The notes beneath the pieces were generated by a model that saw nothing but the letters and a program-made list of their open reading frames with translations, was not told the origin of the DNA and did not search any database. From Phoronis australis (taxonomy: Eukaryota > Phoronida > Phoronidae): a stretch of DNA of 64,000 bases. Every line of letters starts with the position of its first letter. The stretch's first letter is position 1. The translations under genes were made by a program, and so were the position numbers. This document shows, one piece after another, positions 12,111-24,659 of the stretch. The stretch covers positions 151,608 through 215,607 of the forward strand of contig NMRA01000668.1 of NCBI GenBank assembly GCA_002633005.1, given 5' to 3'.

Positions 12111-12362
12111 CATGCGCGCACCCGGAGGGGGTTCGGGAGGCTCGAACAAGCCCCCCATTTGGCCAAGTGGACATAAAGGTCCGCCACAGAGAAACAAAAA
12201 AGTCCTAGAAAACGAGACAAAAGTCCACTCAAAAGGCGCCGACGCATATTTCACAGTTCTGAAGGTGGCACCCCCTTTTTTAGTCCACCAACTTTTTTAT
12301 TAGCAAAAGGTAGACCTCGTCTGAAATTCGAGACCCTGTATTAAGGTTTGGTTTGCGCATGT
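12111..12362. mobile_element. GC-rich-ended MITE (CATGCGCGCACCC family)
   Basis: It starts CATGCGCGCACCCGGAGGGG and ends GGTTTGCGCATGTG, giving short terminal inverted repeats. Interior landmarks are GGCTCGAACAAGCCCCCCAT, AAGTCC repeats, TTAGCAAAAG and GAAATTCGAGACCC. The same landmarks recur at 26331-26549, 26693-26925, 53456-53715 (inverted) and inside the hAT MITE at 48672-48964. The GC-rich frames on both strands here come from the repeat and are not genes. Confidence 0.7.
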
Positions 12363-12469
12363 GTTGTGTTGACGCCTCACCATTCACTTAAAAATAGTTT
12401 CATTGCCAGACCAGGCGTATCGCCTAGTGAGCGCAGTTGAAATGAGAGTACGCACTTTTTTCATTGCGC

Positions 12470-12560
12470 CGCCCATGGGCTACGGGCGGTGCACCGTAGG
12501 GGGGATGGGGGGCCGGCTATAGCCCCCACTTTTTTTCACTGCTGCGCAGCCCATGTGTTG
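12470..12560. repeat. GC-rich repeat fragment
   Basis: A G-run followed by GGCCGGCTATAGCCCCCAC, between GTGCACCGTAGG and CTGCGCAGCCCATG. It stands out from the AT-rich surroundings and resembles the GC-rich ends of the nearby MITE family; not assigned further. Confidence 0.4.
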
Positions 12561-12564
12561 GGAA

Positions 12565-15095
12565 TTGTGCTCTAAAATGTTTCACTTTTATATGCGGGTT
12601 TCCAAAAATAGTATTTTTATGGTTTTCATGAAAAAATAAAATACGAAACGAAAACAAAAGTATACTTGAGAGAGCAACAAATAAAATATGACCATGTTAT
12701 TGATGTTTTGCTATCGTGGCCTCGCGACCCATTAACCATCTTATCAGACGCGAACATGTAGATGGATAAAGCCGAAAAAACAAATTTTACTGACTCGCTA
12801 CTTTCAGATAATATGTAGTGTCAAAATTTCTATTTTCTAGATATTCGTCTAAATGCGCCTACGTGCCGTTGAATTATCGGTATATTAATTAGATGATGAA
12901 TTGAACAAAAACAACACCGCTTGTATAAAGGAGCTCCTTATTACTCCTAGCCTAGGTCCTATTGTAGGTCCTAACGTTACTGATCTCTATCCAGCTCTTA
13001 ATAAATAGAGCCAGGAAGCAATCACTAACTTTAACACAAACAATGACAAAATGAAAACGGCGATGATGTAACAATAACAATAATAATTCAACTGCACCAA
13101 CAGTACTACTGTAATAATTATTAACAACTGACCTTCCCTATTGTTTATATTTAATCTTAACTTAGCCCAAATTTCGTAGCAAAGTGTTGGTCTTAAAGCG
13201 GCTATACAATAGTTTCATTAAAAGACTTAACAACCACTTCGCTTAATCAATTGATTTCTTAGTGGGCTCAGTCATAACTATTAACATAAAATTGAAACAT
13301 AACAGAGATGTACAATTAAACTGACAATAGTACTACAATAGATAATTTCACGAACAAACAAGTGAAATGGTTACATAAATGATTAACGTAAATGAATAAG
13401 AATGGGAGTCATGTAGTATTAACACAGATTGGAGACAGGGAGGTAAAAAATGCCCTCCATCACAAAATCAAGTTTCAATTTAGATCAGTTATCGTGATGA
13501 AATTGGACTCAATTTACATGTATGTCTTAGTCAATTTAATACAGGTGTATTCAAGCTTTCTAAAGAATTGACAGTGTTGGTTGAGACGACCCTCACCAAG
13601 TTAAAATGTCGCGTGTGTTATTTCACGAAATGGTGCCAAAAATAACAAACTGTCTGTTATTTACATTTTGAACCCAGAAATACCCTTTCATCAGATTAAA
13701 AAAGAAGTTGAGAGCAATTTTGTAGCGAAGAGAAGTCGATTTTTGGACGATTCTCAAGTCAGTTATCATGAAAGGGCCATACAACGTAACAAAGTACATG
13801 AACCCATATATGACAAGCGTCAATTATATAACCTGTTAAACAGTTCATAATAGATGCTCAATCGTAGTCAGTGTTTTTTTCAATTATTTATTGTAGCATA
13901 TTTTGAACATTTGATTTATTCTAATTTCAATAAATTTGCATACCGCTAATGTTTTCAGAGATCCATACAGGTAAGTACATGTACTTTATTTAGCCACGGC
14001 ATCATAGACAAGAATTTCGACGCATGTCTTGAAACAAGGTGGTTGCTTTCATGCATGGTGAATGAGGAAAGCGTACTCGGTTGCAACCATGCGTTAAAAA
14101 GTCACAAATTGACACCGAATTTTAGCATATGTACGTGAGTCAAATTCAACCATTGAAGCATTGTTTCTAATAGGGGCGCTGCAACACGTGTTCGATTTTG
14201 TAAATATGTATTCTCGTATTGTTAAAAAATAGGGTCAAAGAACAGCTAAAAACGTGAATTAGGAAGTTTTTTCTACGATGGCTTGCAAAACAGTGGTACT
14301 TTTTAAACTATGATTTTGCCTACGGTAATAAAACCCGGACCGGTATACATGTACGTGGACATATATTTCTTTGTTACGTAGCTCAAAATGCACGTATGCA
14401 TGTTAAACTGAATAGGAGATTGTATCGAAATAATCTTGCCCCGTAGGCAAATCTAAGCAGGTAGATTTACATGTAGGTGAGTAGGAAAGTAGGTGGGTGC
14501 ACACCTGTAATCACGTTCATTTTAGGGAATTTTTATTAAAAATATTCGAACTATATACATTCAGCACGTCACCAAAGACTTCCACAAATTAAAAGACGCC
14601 ATGTCGGTTTCGTGCGTTGACACATTAGTACACATTTAGACCCACGCTCTGTATATATTTATTGATAGATATAAATTTAGTCAAAGTATTATTTTTTCAA
14701 AAAACAAATGCCAGTCTAATGTTTTGTATACACCAAAGCTTCAGCCAAAGGCAAAGTGTGAACCATAAACAGGCACATGTTTTCTACAGGGAGTTTTGAG
14801 CGTTCTGTCTATTCCCAGTTGACTGCTTAGTCAAGCACTAGAAATCTATGCTCATACGGATATCTCAGCCTGACCACGTGCTTCACTCCTTACATAAAGC
14901 GAATGTTAAAAAGAGACGCATGGGCTTAAATGCGCGGGTAATAAGTCAGCGTAAGTTCACCAGGCAAAAACCGCTTTGCAGACTTCAAAGAAATTGTTGA
15001 CGGAAATCGAAAGTTATTGAGGTGCTGTAAACGTCTTTCTGTGCACAGCAACGGATTTTGTGTAACAGTTCAACTGTATTCAGCTACACCTGGCA
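12565..15095. other. Non-coding stretch
   Basis: No supported gene. The opposed frames at 13623-13850 are short and motif-free. Several TACATGTA-type palindromes occur (for example near 13978 and 14346). Confidence 0.35.
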
Positions 15096-15101
15096 GAATC
15101 A

Positions 15102-15474
15102 TTAGAACGTCAAAGGCGGGTCCTCCGTTCCGCGTGAGTTCCCAGTCCTTATGGCGAGGGTGGTTATTGCTGCAGGATCTTCAAAACGTCGGGAGAAGTC
15201 GCCTTGTGCCAGCAGATCTACTTCAGGTAAATCAATTTCGGACTCCGTTAAGCTCAATAAATCCTCAGAATAACCTTCCGACACCTGTGTTGATGTTCTT
15301 GCTACGTTGGGGAACTCGAGGCTCCAGTGACTGTCGAAGATATCTGCGTTCACAACACTCTCGACACTGTGTTCCTCATGGAGGGCGCTGTTGTCAGTGG
15401 CGGTATATGTGGTTTCGGAGCGAACTTCCGTCTGCACTGCTTGCGTGTTTGTGGCTTTATATTGCCCAGTCCTC
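15102..15474 (-). CDS. Candidate terminal coding exon, unknown gene
   Basis: A textbook acceptor on the minus strand (TTTTACTGTTTCAG) is followed by 124 codons, including the stop TAA, with one base of phase carried over from the previous exon. The protein is hydrophilic and acidic (SEDLLSLTESEIDLPEVDLL region; Thr/Ser rich at the start), with no signal peptide or membrane segment. It looks like the cytoplasmic or disordered tail of a longer protein. Its GC content and codon use are higher than the flanks, supporting a coding role. No upstream exon could be linked, and the family is not recognised. Confidence 0.5.
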
Positions 15475-15479
15475 CTGAA

Positions 15480-17305
15480 ACAGTAAAATTTATCAATTAA
15501 GAACTATCACGCACCGATGCTAACTCAGATTATTGAATAAATCTATTAAATCTAAGTTATTCTTTAGAAAACAAACATGTATAAAAAGTAACTACCACAA
15601 AAGCCAACGAAGCCCGCTGGACATTCAGAATTACATCCTAAAGAAGTTCTTTATATTGTTAGCAGTGACGTCGCTACGAGTAACGTCACGCGGGACGGAA
15701 AATAACGGTGTTACCACCGATATTGTACATCCCCAAAATAGTCTTTTGCGTCGCACTATCTTTGTAGGCTTACGCGTCACTTCCCTGGTCAAAATCAATT
15801 TCATAATGACTCTGGTCGTTTGCACCGTCACCACTTATTTCTCAGCTCATCACTATTTAGTTTTGTGCCACACTGGCCATTCTGTCCGTTGGATTGCCGA
15901 CACCTGAGTCATCCCACGGACAATAACTTTCACAGTTTTTGACATTACGGGCAGTACTAATAGAGAACACAGGGAACAGAAATGTAGTATGGACTTGGTT
16001 GTCCAGTTTCACCAAGTTTCCTACGTGAGGCTTGTATTGTACCTACCCTTTGGAATGTGTTGAAATTTTCTTGGCCGCGTTCAACGAAGCCTCCGCTGAA
16101 CGCAATGTCGAGCGAAAGTGCATATCAGCTCCTTCGTGGCAATGTGAAGAAAATGCGGATATGACATGTTCATGTTTCGATTGCTTCAGAATAAACGCTC
16201 TCCACCAGTCAGTGTAAGTAAAAATGGTTACCGTTGTCCGTATGCGTCTTGCAAACACTAGCTGAATTGACTTGTAAACCTACATGTACCTTCTGTCAAG
16301 CTGGATAGTCAATGTTTTTGAAATTCTTCAGCAAAATTGAGAGGGTTTCACTAACGTATCCCGGGCCAGTTCCGTACAAACACGAAAAAGCAAAATCATA
16401 CAAGGCCACGCAAAATCGATCACGCGACTGAAAATCGAGTGATTTGTGGTCACTATAAGCTCACTAGCGCATCCTAGTGGTTATTGTATGCTTGGTATCT
16501 TATTGTCCAAAGGATTGTTTGGTCGGTGGATTTAGATTGTCGAATTATGACGTGCATATTGATGTCTCCGTTCTCTAGGCGAGTTTTCGCTGCAAATGCT
16601 TTGCGAGTGTTTTGGTTCTACTGACCACGGCTTTACATGTATTTCAAAGCCAACGAGCCCGTTATTTGCAGCCCGGTCAATGAGCTCAAGTGGGCACCGG
16701 CTCTTTTCAGACCAACACGTCGGTGCCACTATGTTATGTATCTTACTAGCGCACCCTACAAAACTGACCACTGGACTGTTCGGTTTGCTGCTTCCATTGA
16801 CTAGGGTGAGACTTTTCTACGCAAATGCTTCGCGAATTCCTTGGTTATACAGAACGCAACTTTATATTTATTTCAATGTCATCGATCCCGTCATTTGCAA
16901 CCCACACAATGAGCTCACGCGAGCGCTGAGCTCTTTCATACTGATAAGTCATTGTCACTGACAAAAAACCTATGAATTATAATAATTCTTTTCTTCATAG
17001 TTATTTTTGAACAAGTATGAAGACCATTAATGCAATTCGTTTCAGTTTCGATACAGTAGTCGATAAAAGTTGAAAACACCGAATTACAGGTACGGCAGAA
17101 TCTCAAAACAGAAAAAAATTAGATGGCGCTAATGACGCTGGTGATGACACATTTATATCATAATAACTTCGGCTTTACAATGGCCATTAATTTGGAAATG
17201 GAAAAATGACATTGAACTGCCACACACCTTTATATATTTTTCTTTTAACACTTCCGGGCCGGGTTTTGGTATGGACTTTCTTTTCCCGTTTTTCTTTGAC
17301 TTTCC
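15480..17305. other. Intergenic or intronic stretch with a tandem duplication
   Basis: It holds the duplicated segment described at 16575-16960. ORFs on both strands at 15533-15907 and 16032-16258 lack motifs. It may be intronic between the candidate exons at 15102-15474 and 17310-17494, although the latter carries its own stop. Confidence 0.3.
16575..16960. repeat. Diverged direct duplication, about 165 bp unit
   Basis: The first unit (about 16575-16735) and second unit (about 16797-16960) share CGCAAATGCTTCGCGA-like, TTTATTTCAA-like, CCCGTTATTTGCA-like and CAATGAGCTCA tracts in the same order. They have diverged substantially, and short frames run across both. Confidence 0.65.
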
Positions 17306-17309
17306 CTTT

Positions 17310-17494
17310 TTATTTTGGAGTGCTTCTTCTTTCTAACATGGCATGGTAGAACGTGAACTCACATTCCGGCTTAGCTGGTTTCAGCACCTTTAATCGTTTT
17401 TGCTCAATGAATACGCCTAACTTCTCCAACATCTTTTCTATATCGAGCAAAGTCTGGGCTTCCTTCTTGTGAATTTTACTGTTTCTTCTGAGAG
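17310..17494 (-). CDS. Candidate terminal coding exon, unknown gene
   Basis: On the minus strand a strong acceptor (CTTGTTGTTTTCCAG) leads into about 61 codons ending in TAA. The peptide is Lys/Glu/Leu rich with a likely amphipathic helix (EAQTLLDIEKMLEKLGVFIE) and a basic stretch before the C-terminus. The acceptor quality and protein-like composition argue for a real last exon; the gene is not recognised. Downstream on the minus strand the sequence is TTTCCCTTTT-like on the plus side, with no obvious AATAAA close by. Confidence 0.45.
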
Positions 17495-17569
17495 CTGGAA
17501 AACAACAAGTAAATCGTCCCAAGCAACATAATTCGCTTTTCACTGAAGGTGTTTTCGTAAAAAACATTG

Positions 17570-20510
17570 CTTTATAAAGAGACTCACCTCCATCTGAAAA
17601 CTTTCTACCGTTTTACAGTATGTTATTCAGCAAATGTTCATTAACGACATACCCTATAATCGCGAGGTAGCGCTTATGAAGAGAAGTTCCTCTTTGAAAC
17701 ATCTGATTAGATTGAAAGCAGAAATCAGTGTGTGGGATAACGGTCTCACGTGACTACAGAATTCATATACATGTAGTTATGATCGTTGTCCGAGGAACAC
17801 CGTAAAATATAGTTAATTGTTTTCGGTGAGCTCAACCAGTCCTCGTTTTGTCACCTGCTAATGTGTCATTGGCGTCCCAGTTGAGTGACAAAAACAGTAT
17901 TCGTAAACTCGTACTTTCTGTGTAACAGATTGAATATTATGGCTCTTTTTGAGTGGTTATCGAGAGTTACAGGGAAATATTTAGTTTCAGAGAAACTGGG
18001 TATCAAAATCGTTGATGGTATCAGTACTAATAGGCCATTATCAAGATTTGTATCGGGCATTGCCAACACTACACCCGCCCCACAGTTGGCAAACAACTTA
18101 AGTGTTTTGCAATTAAATTTTCTACGAGAGTAAGCTGTTGAGTCCGTGATTATAAAATACAACTTTGCCTCAAAATTACGCACTTTTTCGTCCAACCAAT
18201 TTCCTCTACTGTATTACCAACCAACTTCAGGACATCTGACATGTCCATTTCCGCGTAACCCTTTCTCCTGTACATCGTTCACTCTTTAACAGCGAGCGTC
18301 CCGCAATAAAACGTCGATGATTCAATCGCTCGGATTTCAAAAGTAAAGATGACGTCATGCTATTATGCTGTTTGATGACATAGATAATTGTACTGACAGA
18401 ATAACTTTGACGTTTTCCGTTTCTAGAGTCACTTTTTCCTGCATAAAATTTAGTTCAATCATTACTTTTAAGGTTATGTGTGACTTTTTGAAATGTCGAT
18501 TCAATCAAACTCATAAACAAGCACTAAAACTGAGTGGAATGATTACGAAAAATAAGTTGATACCTGTTTCCCCAGCCAATCACATTCCCCCTGGCCCGTA
18601 TATCTGCGTTATTCAGCGAGCAGAATAACCAAAGTGACCCTCTGACTGTTGAAAGCTTTCAGTTGGCAAGAGTTTTAGAAAAAAATTATCATTATTATTT
18701 GACAAATTTGAACATATTACTTGATAGCTGCAGATGGTTGTTACAAAATTCACAATGTCTTGTCCTGTGAACTTGCCAAAGATTATGTCCTTAATACCAC
18801 AGGTTAAGTACTGATACAAGTTAACTGTTGGATTTGTCCAATGAAATGAAGAGGATGCGTATTTTGCTAAACAGCTATTCCAACTTTCTTTCAGTTGAGT
18901 GTTAGTGTTGGGGACTATACATGTACATCTATATGTCAAACGAATTTGAAACCTCTTTAGTTCTGAATCATTTGTAAAGTGGCCCTTTCCTCACTATTCG
19001 TCAGTTAAAAAGTTTATAAAATTTACAATTTGTTTCAAAGTTTGATATTTTGTACATGTACATGAGTTAACCAGACTTACAAAGAAGATGTTTTCTGGCC
19101 TCGAAAGCAAGCGTGAAAGTAATTGGGGGATGTTTGGCAAAGTAACTTTAAAATGCTTTATTTTCGGTTACTTTAAGCTATTCACGTAATGTTTTTCGCT
19201 GACCGTAAAATTTTAAGTCATTTCACATCACGAGTCCTACAGATGAGCACAGAAACTTTATTCTCTCTTGTATTTTTGACCCATATACTCCTAGTAAAAA
19301 CCAGGCTAAACTATGAAAAATAAGGGCAAAAAACCGCAAAATCAGCACTTTTCACCTCAAAACCACCAGTTTCCTGCCGAGGCTCGACTACAGCCAACAC
19401 TAGACTCCAAATGCAAATTTCCTACCTATTCCAAAAAGGTGGTTTAAAAGTATTGTCAACCTACCATTTTTGACAACGCTGGCTTGTTTGATGGCTTCCT
19501 GAAATCGCGGCCAATTTCTCAGTTGCTACCCAGCAATGCCCATTTGCAACAGGGTGCCGAAATCTTGAAGGAGTGTGTAGCTATAGCCGAGCAAGTGGTC
19601 TTTTTTCATTCTCACTATGTTCACAAATACAAAAAACACATTCACTTGGCCTACACACAATACCTAATTCAAAAATGCCCCCAAGCTTGGCCTATCCAAG
19701 GAGTTTACAATGGTAGGAGGATTCGCCGGTAAGTTCGCTGTTATCGCAAGAAGCAAATAAGCAATGATGAAAATTGAGTTATGACACCTCTTGAAGCGCA
19801 ATGAATTACAAAAATTCACCCATGGAAGCACCATAACTGTCATTTTTATGTTTCCTAAGGTTCCAGAGAAACAAGTATTATTTGTTATAATTTTGTTTTT
19901 GCACTCCTCTTATGTACCCCCTCAGTTCCGCTGGTACCTGGAGGCAACTGCTCCCATGAACCCCCAGGAGCAATCACTAAGGTCACATGTATGTAGACCA
20001 TTTAGGAATCAAATGTTATCAAGAACGGTTGTTTGCCTCATTAAAAATTCAAACATGAAGCAAAGTCATACATTTGAAGGGAGCTTCAAGAGAATAAAAG
20101 CAAAAATCTTAATGTCTATTACACTTTAGTATTGACTAAAACACACATTTTCGTAAATATACATATTTTACACATTTGCAATCACACATCAATTTCACTG
20201 CTCGTGAAACGTCATTAAAAGTGTGAATTTTTCAGTGCTTGCATAGTTTGGACTCTGCCGCTGAATTACTTTTACTGATTCGACGCAAGGGGGCGCTAAT
20301 TTTCGACCGATAACCATTGCAGCGAAAGGAAGGATGTCGGAGTGGGACCTCCTAATGTACTACATTCCTTGCCTTTACTACATGCAAGCTTAATGTTGAC
20401 CATTATTCGGTACCAAGAAATTCAGGTACCCTGCCTTCAGACTTATTGGATTTGTGAAAAATCTACTTTCACCTAATTTCTGGAATCTGAAGAGTAGTGT
20501 GCGTTCCAAC
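17570..20510. other. Non-coding stretch with unsupported ORFs
   Basis: Opposed frames lie at 17866-18195 and 17885-18133, with others at 18613-18939 (minus) and 19484-19732 (plus). The 18613-18939 frame has a possible donor (ATCAA|GTAATA) but no good acceptor. None is recognised. Confidence 0.3.
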
Positions 20511-20513
20511 TCA

Positions 20514-21014
20514 TCAAGGATATGCCGTTTGTATACGGAGGTGGACCTTGGTCTCCATTTTATCTGTTAGTGCATTCAAACACTCAGCTCTCTTGTTGTT
20601 GTTGTCGTACATAAACGTGCTCATATCATGAATGAGTTTGTTATATGGCATGCTCGCATTTTCCATGTCGTTTTCCTTCGAGAATTTATGCAGCTCCTTT
20701 CTGGCATTGCCCACTCTAATTGAGGAATCATCGGTTATGTGGATGGCTGGGTTTTGTAGGTTTTTGCGTTTGTAAAAAGTTGGTCTTGTCTTTAGAAGAC
20801 ACCTGAGCAAAGTCCGGACGGGTCTTTACGCTTATTTTCTTTTCCAATATGTGTGCTCTCTCGACATGGATATCGATACCTAAATGCTGTTTAGAAAGAT
20901 TTACTACGAGCGGTTCAGATATTGCCCACGGTTCATTATTTTCTTCTTTCAAGCCATGGAAGATTAGTGTACGTTATCACGCCTGGACCGATTTTCTAGG
21001 TGATCAATTTTCGT
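20514..21014 (-). pseudogene. LINE ORF1 fragment (L1/Tx1 type), frameshifted
   Basis: Read on the minus strand across two or three frames, this gives the hallmarks of the coiled-coil/RRM ORF1 protein of L1/Tx1-like retrotransposons. They are a HLENRSRRDNVR motif near 20980-21010, HLGIDIHVERAH followed by KTRPDFAQVSSKDKTNFLQ, and ITDDSSIRVGNARKELHKFSKEN. A frameshift between the 20728-20952 and 20514-20810 frames and a small insertion after the RRDNV motif mark it as dead. No reverse transcriptase was found next to it. The family assignment rests on motif order, not on a search. Confidence 0.75.
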
Positions 21015-21019
21015 GCTCA

Positions 21020-23405
21020 GATCTTCTGTTGAACAATTTCTATCAAAATACGGTTTTTATGAAATTTGGTTGATTCAAGGTGTCACGTGCGAGGACTCGA
21101 TCTTCGAGCAAAAAGTTAACGATTGCTATGAGCAAGGTTAGCGAGCAGAAATTGAGCACAATGCAAAACTTAAATGGCACTGTAACTTACTTAAAGACTT
21201 AGTCCTGTTTTGAACCCTATCTTAAATTACCGCTACATAATAGTCTTGTTCAAGCCTTTTGTCGGTAACGTTGCTCCAAACATAGAATACAACTGCAAGT
21301 GGGTAGACACTAGAAAGTGGAATATAATAATGATTAATAGATTATGTTTGATTTTCAATAATGGTCTTGAAGACGAAGAATATCACTTCCTGTTGATTTT
21401 CATGGGATATTGCGACCTTAGGTCACGTTTTATGAAAAAAGTTCAATGGAGGCACCCAACCCAAGAATGCTGTATACGCCTGCTAGCTAATTCAGGCACA
21501 TGTATTTCTGTTTCTAAATAAGTCAATGTATTCTGCCCTTAAACGAAGAAAACAGTCAACTCTTAAATGGATTGACTGCGCGTCTAAATGTATCTTTTTG
21601 ATTTTTTAGCTGAATGTACTGTATTTTGGTAAGTTTTTTGTAATTTATATACAGTGAAGGGAATGTAGTTTTAAGATTTATAAGTTTTGCCTTCAGAAGA
21701 AAAACAATAATAATAACATAAAATAAAACCACCATCTAAAACAAAACAGCACAAAATGCGAAACCAGAAAACATGAGAGGGAAAAACAGAAATACCTATA
21801 CTTTCCTCAGTTATTGATAGGTGTTATTTCAATCGTGTTTTTAGTGGTTATCGGATATTTCACATGTACTCTGATTGAAAGTAATGGCTTGTGACTTCGT
21901 TGACTTTCGACGTTGCATTTTGATTTTGAAAGTTTGTGACTGTGCCGGTGTACCAGAGTTAAGGAAACTATTTACCTCTAATGAAACGTCGACTTCATCT
22001 TAAAAACATCTATAACTAACAACTTTCAACACCTAAAAATATATTATATATTTTTTAGAAGTAGAAGTCATGTCAAATCTACTCATACCATTCAGAACAA
22101 TTACCTTACCTGTGTTCTCGAGACAACCTGTTTTCAGAAAAAATATTGGTTTTAAATGTTTGTTGACAGGAAAAGAGTCCCTTGAACATCATTCATCAAA
22201 CTTTTGTATTAAAGCTTTGACAGCAATGCTCATCTGGGATTTTTACATCAGTGAAGTTGATATTTAAATCCCAAATAGGCTTTCCTAATGATAATGGGAC
22301 ACTTGGTTTTAAACTAAACATAAAAACACAATGTAGGCTCCAGTACAAAATCCAAGACATCTCACAGAGAGATTGTGCCATTGGGAAATTAAAACTATTA
22401 AAATCATTGTATTTTTTCTCGAAACATTACCAAAAACATGGTGACATTACTGAAAGAATGGTACAGTTTTGTAATTGGTATGAATAGATTGCCTCGATTT
22501 CTAGTTTCAGAAAATATATAGTGTGATGAGTTCATAGTATCTTGTAAATATCTTAAGATGAAATAGACATTTAATGGAGGTTACACATACCTGCATTTCC
22601 TCCATGCATCCAAACTTGTCTTGAAGAACCCAAATAATGTCATTTTGTCTTACCTGTGTTCTCTTACATGTACATTCATATGAAAACAATGGAATCAATT
22701 ACATGAGAACATTTTGTTTAATGTAAAAATTTAAGATACAATCCCCAAATAACGCTACTACTTTTTCTCAATTATTGTTTCGCTTTCGCGTTTTGCAAAC
22801 TTTTATTTGTTCATAAAAATCCCAAATGTCCTATGTCCCATATACGAATGTGATATGGATAACAATACATGCAGCATGGTGTACATGGTTGTAACGTATG
22901 AATCTGTTGTATAACGTCTCTTTACCGCGATCCTGTATCCATGTGTGGTGTACTTGTTCACTCCTGTGTACCCTAGCATGCTATGAGTTCTGGGATTGTT
23001 AGGGAATTGTGGGTAGTAGTAAAGATGGATGGAAACCATGTGGATGTGCCCTTTGTAGCTCTGCCCTACGAAACGACGGTTTCGGAGATACGGTGTTTCG
23101 AAATTAGCCATATTTGTACTTTGTCTAGGGTACTACATAACTTTAAAAATTCAGCAATGACAGCAAAACAGCAGTGAAACGCAGCTTTAATCGTTCGTTT
23201 TCGATTTGTGTTAAAAGGGAACTGAAGTAAAATAATGCAGCAGTTAACCGGTTCTAACATACAGATAAACCTCACATTTGCCCGAGTTGCGCGCTAAACA
23301 AAAGCTCATTCGTAGTTATTGTCAAAAGACTGAGATCGTGACAGCGATCCCCGATTGTATCAGCCGTTCTTATGTTTTACTGTTTGCCACAGTGCTGTAA
23401 CAGGT
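21020..23405. other. Non-coding stretch
   Basis: AT-rich; frames up to about 103 codons (for example 21210-21521 plus and 22803-23111 minus) have no recognised motif or good splice context. Confidence 0.3.
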
Positions 23406-23410
23406 TCCCC

Positions 23411-23530
23411 ATGCCTTTTTGTATAGCTCCTGGTTGTTCGAACTCTTCGAAAAAGGTGTCTTCTACAGGAAGGTCATTGTATACCATCGCTGGGTTGCCC
23501 AAGCCTTGGCCCAAAGCTGAATACAAAATA
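23411..23530 (+). pseudogene. THAP-domain N-terminus (exon or fragment)
   Basis: From an ATG at 23411 the frame reads MPFCIAPGCSNSSKK, the canonical start of a THAP zinc finger (the first two zinc-binding cysteines spaced C-x4-C). GLPKPWPK follows, where the domain normally has its FP and LR-x-x-W segment, and a TAG ends the frame near 23530. The conserved Trp and the second C-x2-H half are not seen nearby. It could be a first exon (a GT follows the stop, at TATAG|GTCTAC) or a truncated transposon remnant. Confidence 0.5.
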
Positions 23531-24410
23531 TAGGTCTACAGGTTTGCGCCGATATGGGATAAAACTGGTCAAACAAAGTCTGACTCAAAATCAGTGTCAT
23601 ATGGTTAAAAATGGAAAAATAAAATCTGAATGGAAATTAGTGTTATTAAAATTACTCTCAATTGAGTAAACTAGCTTTTTACGGGTGTTGGAAAAGTTGA
23701 CGGTCGTTAATCGGCTGCTGCTAAAATCGTGAATTGGCTTTTTGCTATTACAACTGTACGTCACATGACCTTTACCAGTTTCTTTTCCCCCGATTCTTTT
23801 ATCAACTGTTCTTCACTGCCAGCACAGAGTTGCATAGGCCTACATATCACAACAAATTCTCCGAACTTGGTTTCATTTTGTTACAAATTTTTAATATTTT
23901 AATACAAACAAACTAAATTTTAGAGTAAAGCTTGCTGCTGCGAAGCTGTCATTATCTCCCCGGCCAAAGACGTCGCACAATTTTAGGAAATGGCGCGTGC
24001 GCCGTGTCACGAGCGTGCTGTTTTTGAAACTGACATCTCTTTCCTTGTTACAAAAGGCTCGTTTGAGCCCCCCTTGGGTGCGCGCTTGCTACTTAAACGG
24101 CTGCAACGAACAAGGTGAGTGTCAGTTGAGTCTACCAGATTTTGCATGCACCCCCGCCGGTGCGTTAGCTCCACACAAGTTTTACGACAAGGTGACGAGC
24201 ATACAATGTGTAAGTTAAATACAACCGGGTAGTCAACACCAACGGGCTGTGTGAAATTTCGGGGTCTAACGGAGCTCAACACACATTGGTACGATAGTGT
24301 TCAAACAGCTATAGTCGGTAACTAACCAACCATTCAAGTTTACAGAGCTGAGTATTGACTGACAGCTGGCTGGCTTACTAGAGTCCACACTGCCCAGAGT
24401 CACACCAGGG

Positions 24411-24657
24411 TAAATTATTGACACGTACTGGTTGCACCGGGAAATTTTCGTTTGACGTTGACGACGACTTGGTTTCACTTTGTGTTGCCTCGGCTCAAAC
24501 AGGTATCCTTGGCGACCCGTCATTTCACACTAGAATTTCTTATTCCGACCATTTGAAGAACGCCACTTGGCTGTACGCTAAATTGGACAATGATTTGACC
24601 CCACCAAGTACATGTACATCACGAGAAACAGCGCTCCAAACGGGTGCCTTTTTATAG
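24411..24657 (+). CDS. Candidate terminal coding exon, unknown gene
   Basis: Following CACACCAG (a weak acceptor) the frame is open for 81 codons to TAG. The composition is protein-like (FSFDVDDDLVSLCVASAQT, then HLKNATWLYAKLDNDL) and the GC content is higher than the flanks. An internal AACAG|GTATCC could alternatively be a donor. A good donor, AACAAG|GTGAGT, sits upstream near 24115 and could belong to a preceding exon. The family is not recognised. Confidence 0.3.
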
Positions 24658-24659
24658 CT

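Noticed and set aside
12026-12303. GC-rich overlapping frames on both strands
   Set aside because: They fall on a MITE copy, and the same kinds of frames recur at other copies of the family.
18613-18939. Minus-strand frame with Cys and Trp and a possible donor
   Set aside because: No acceptable acceptor and no family recognised.
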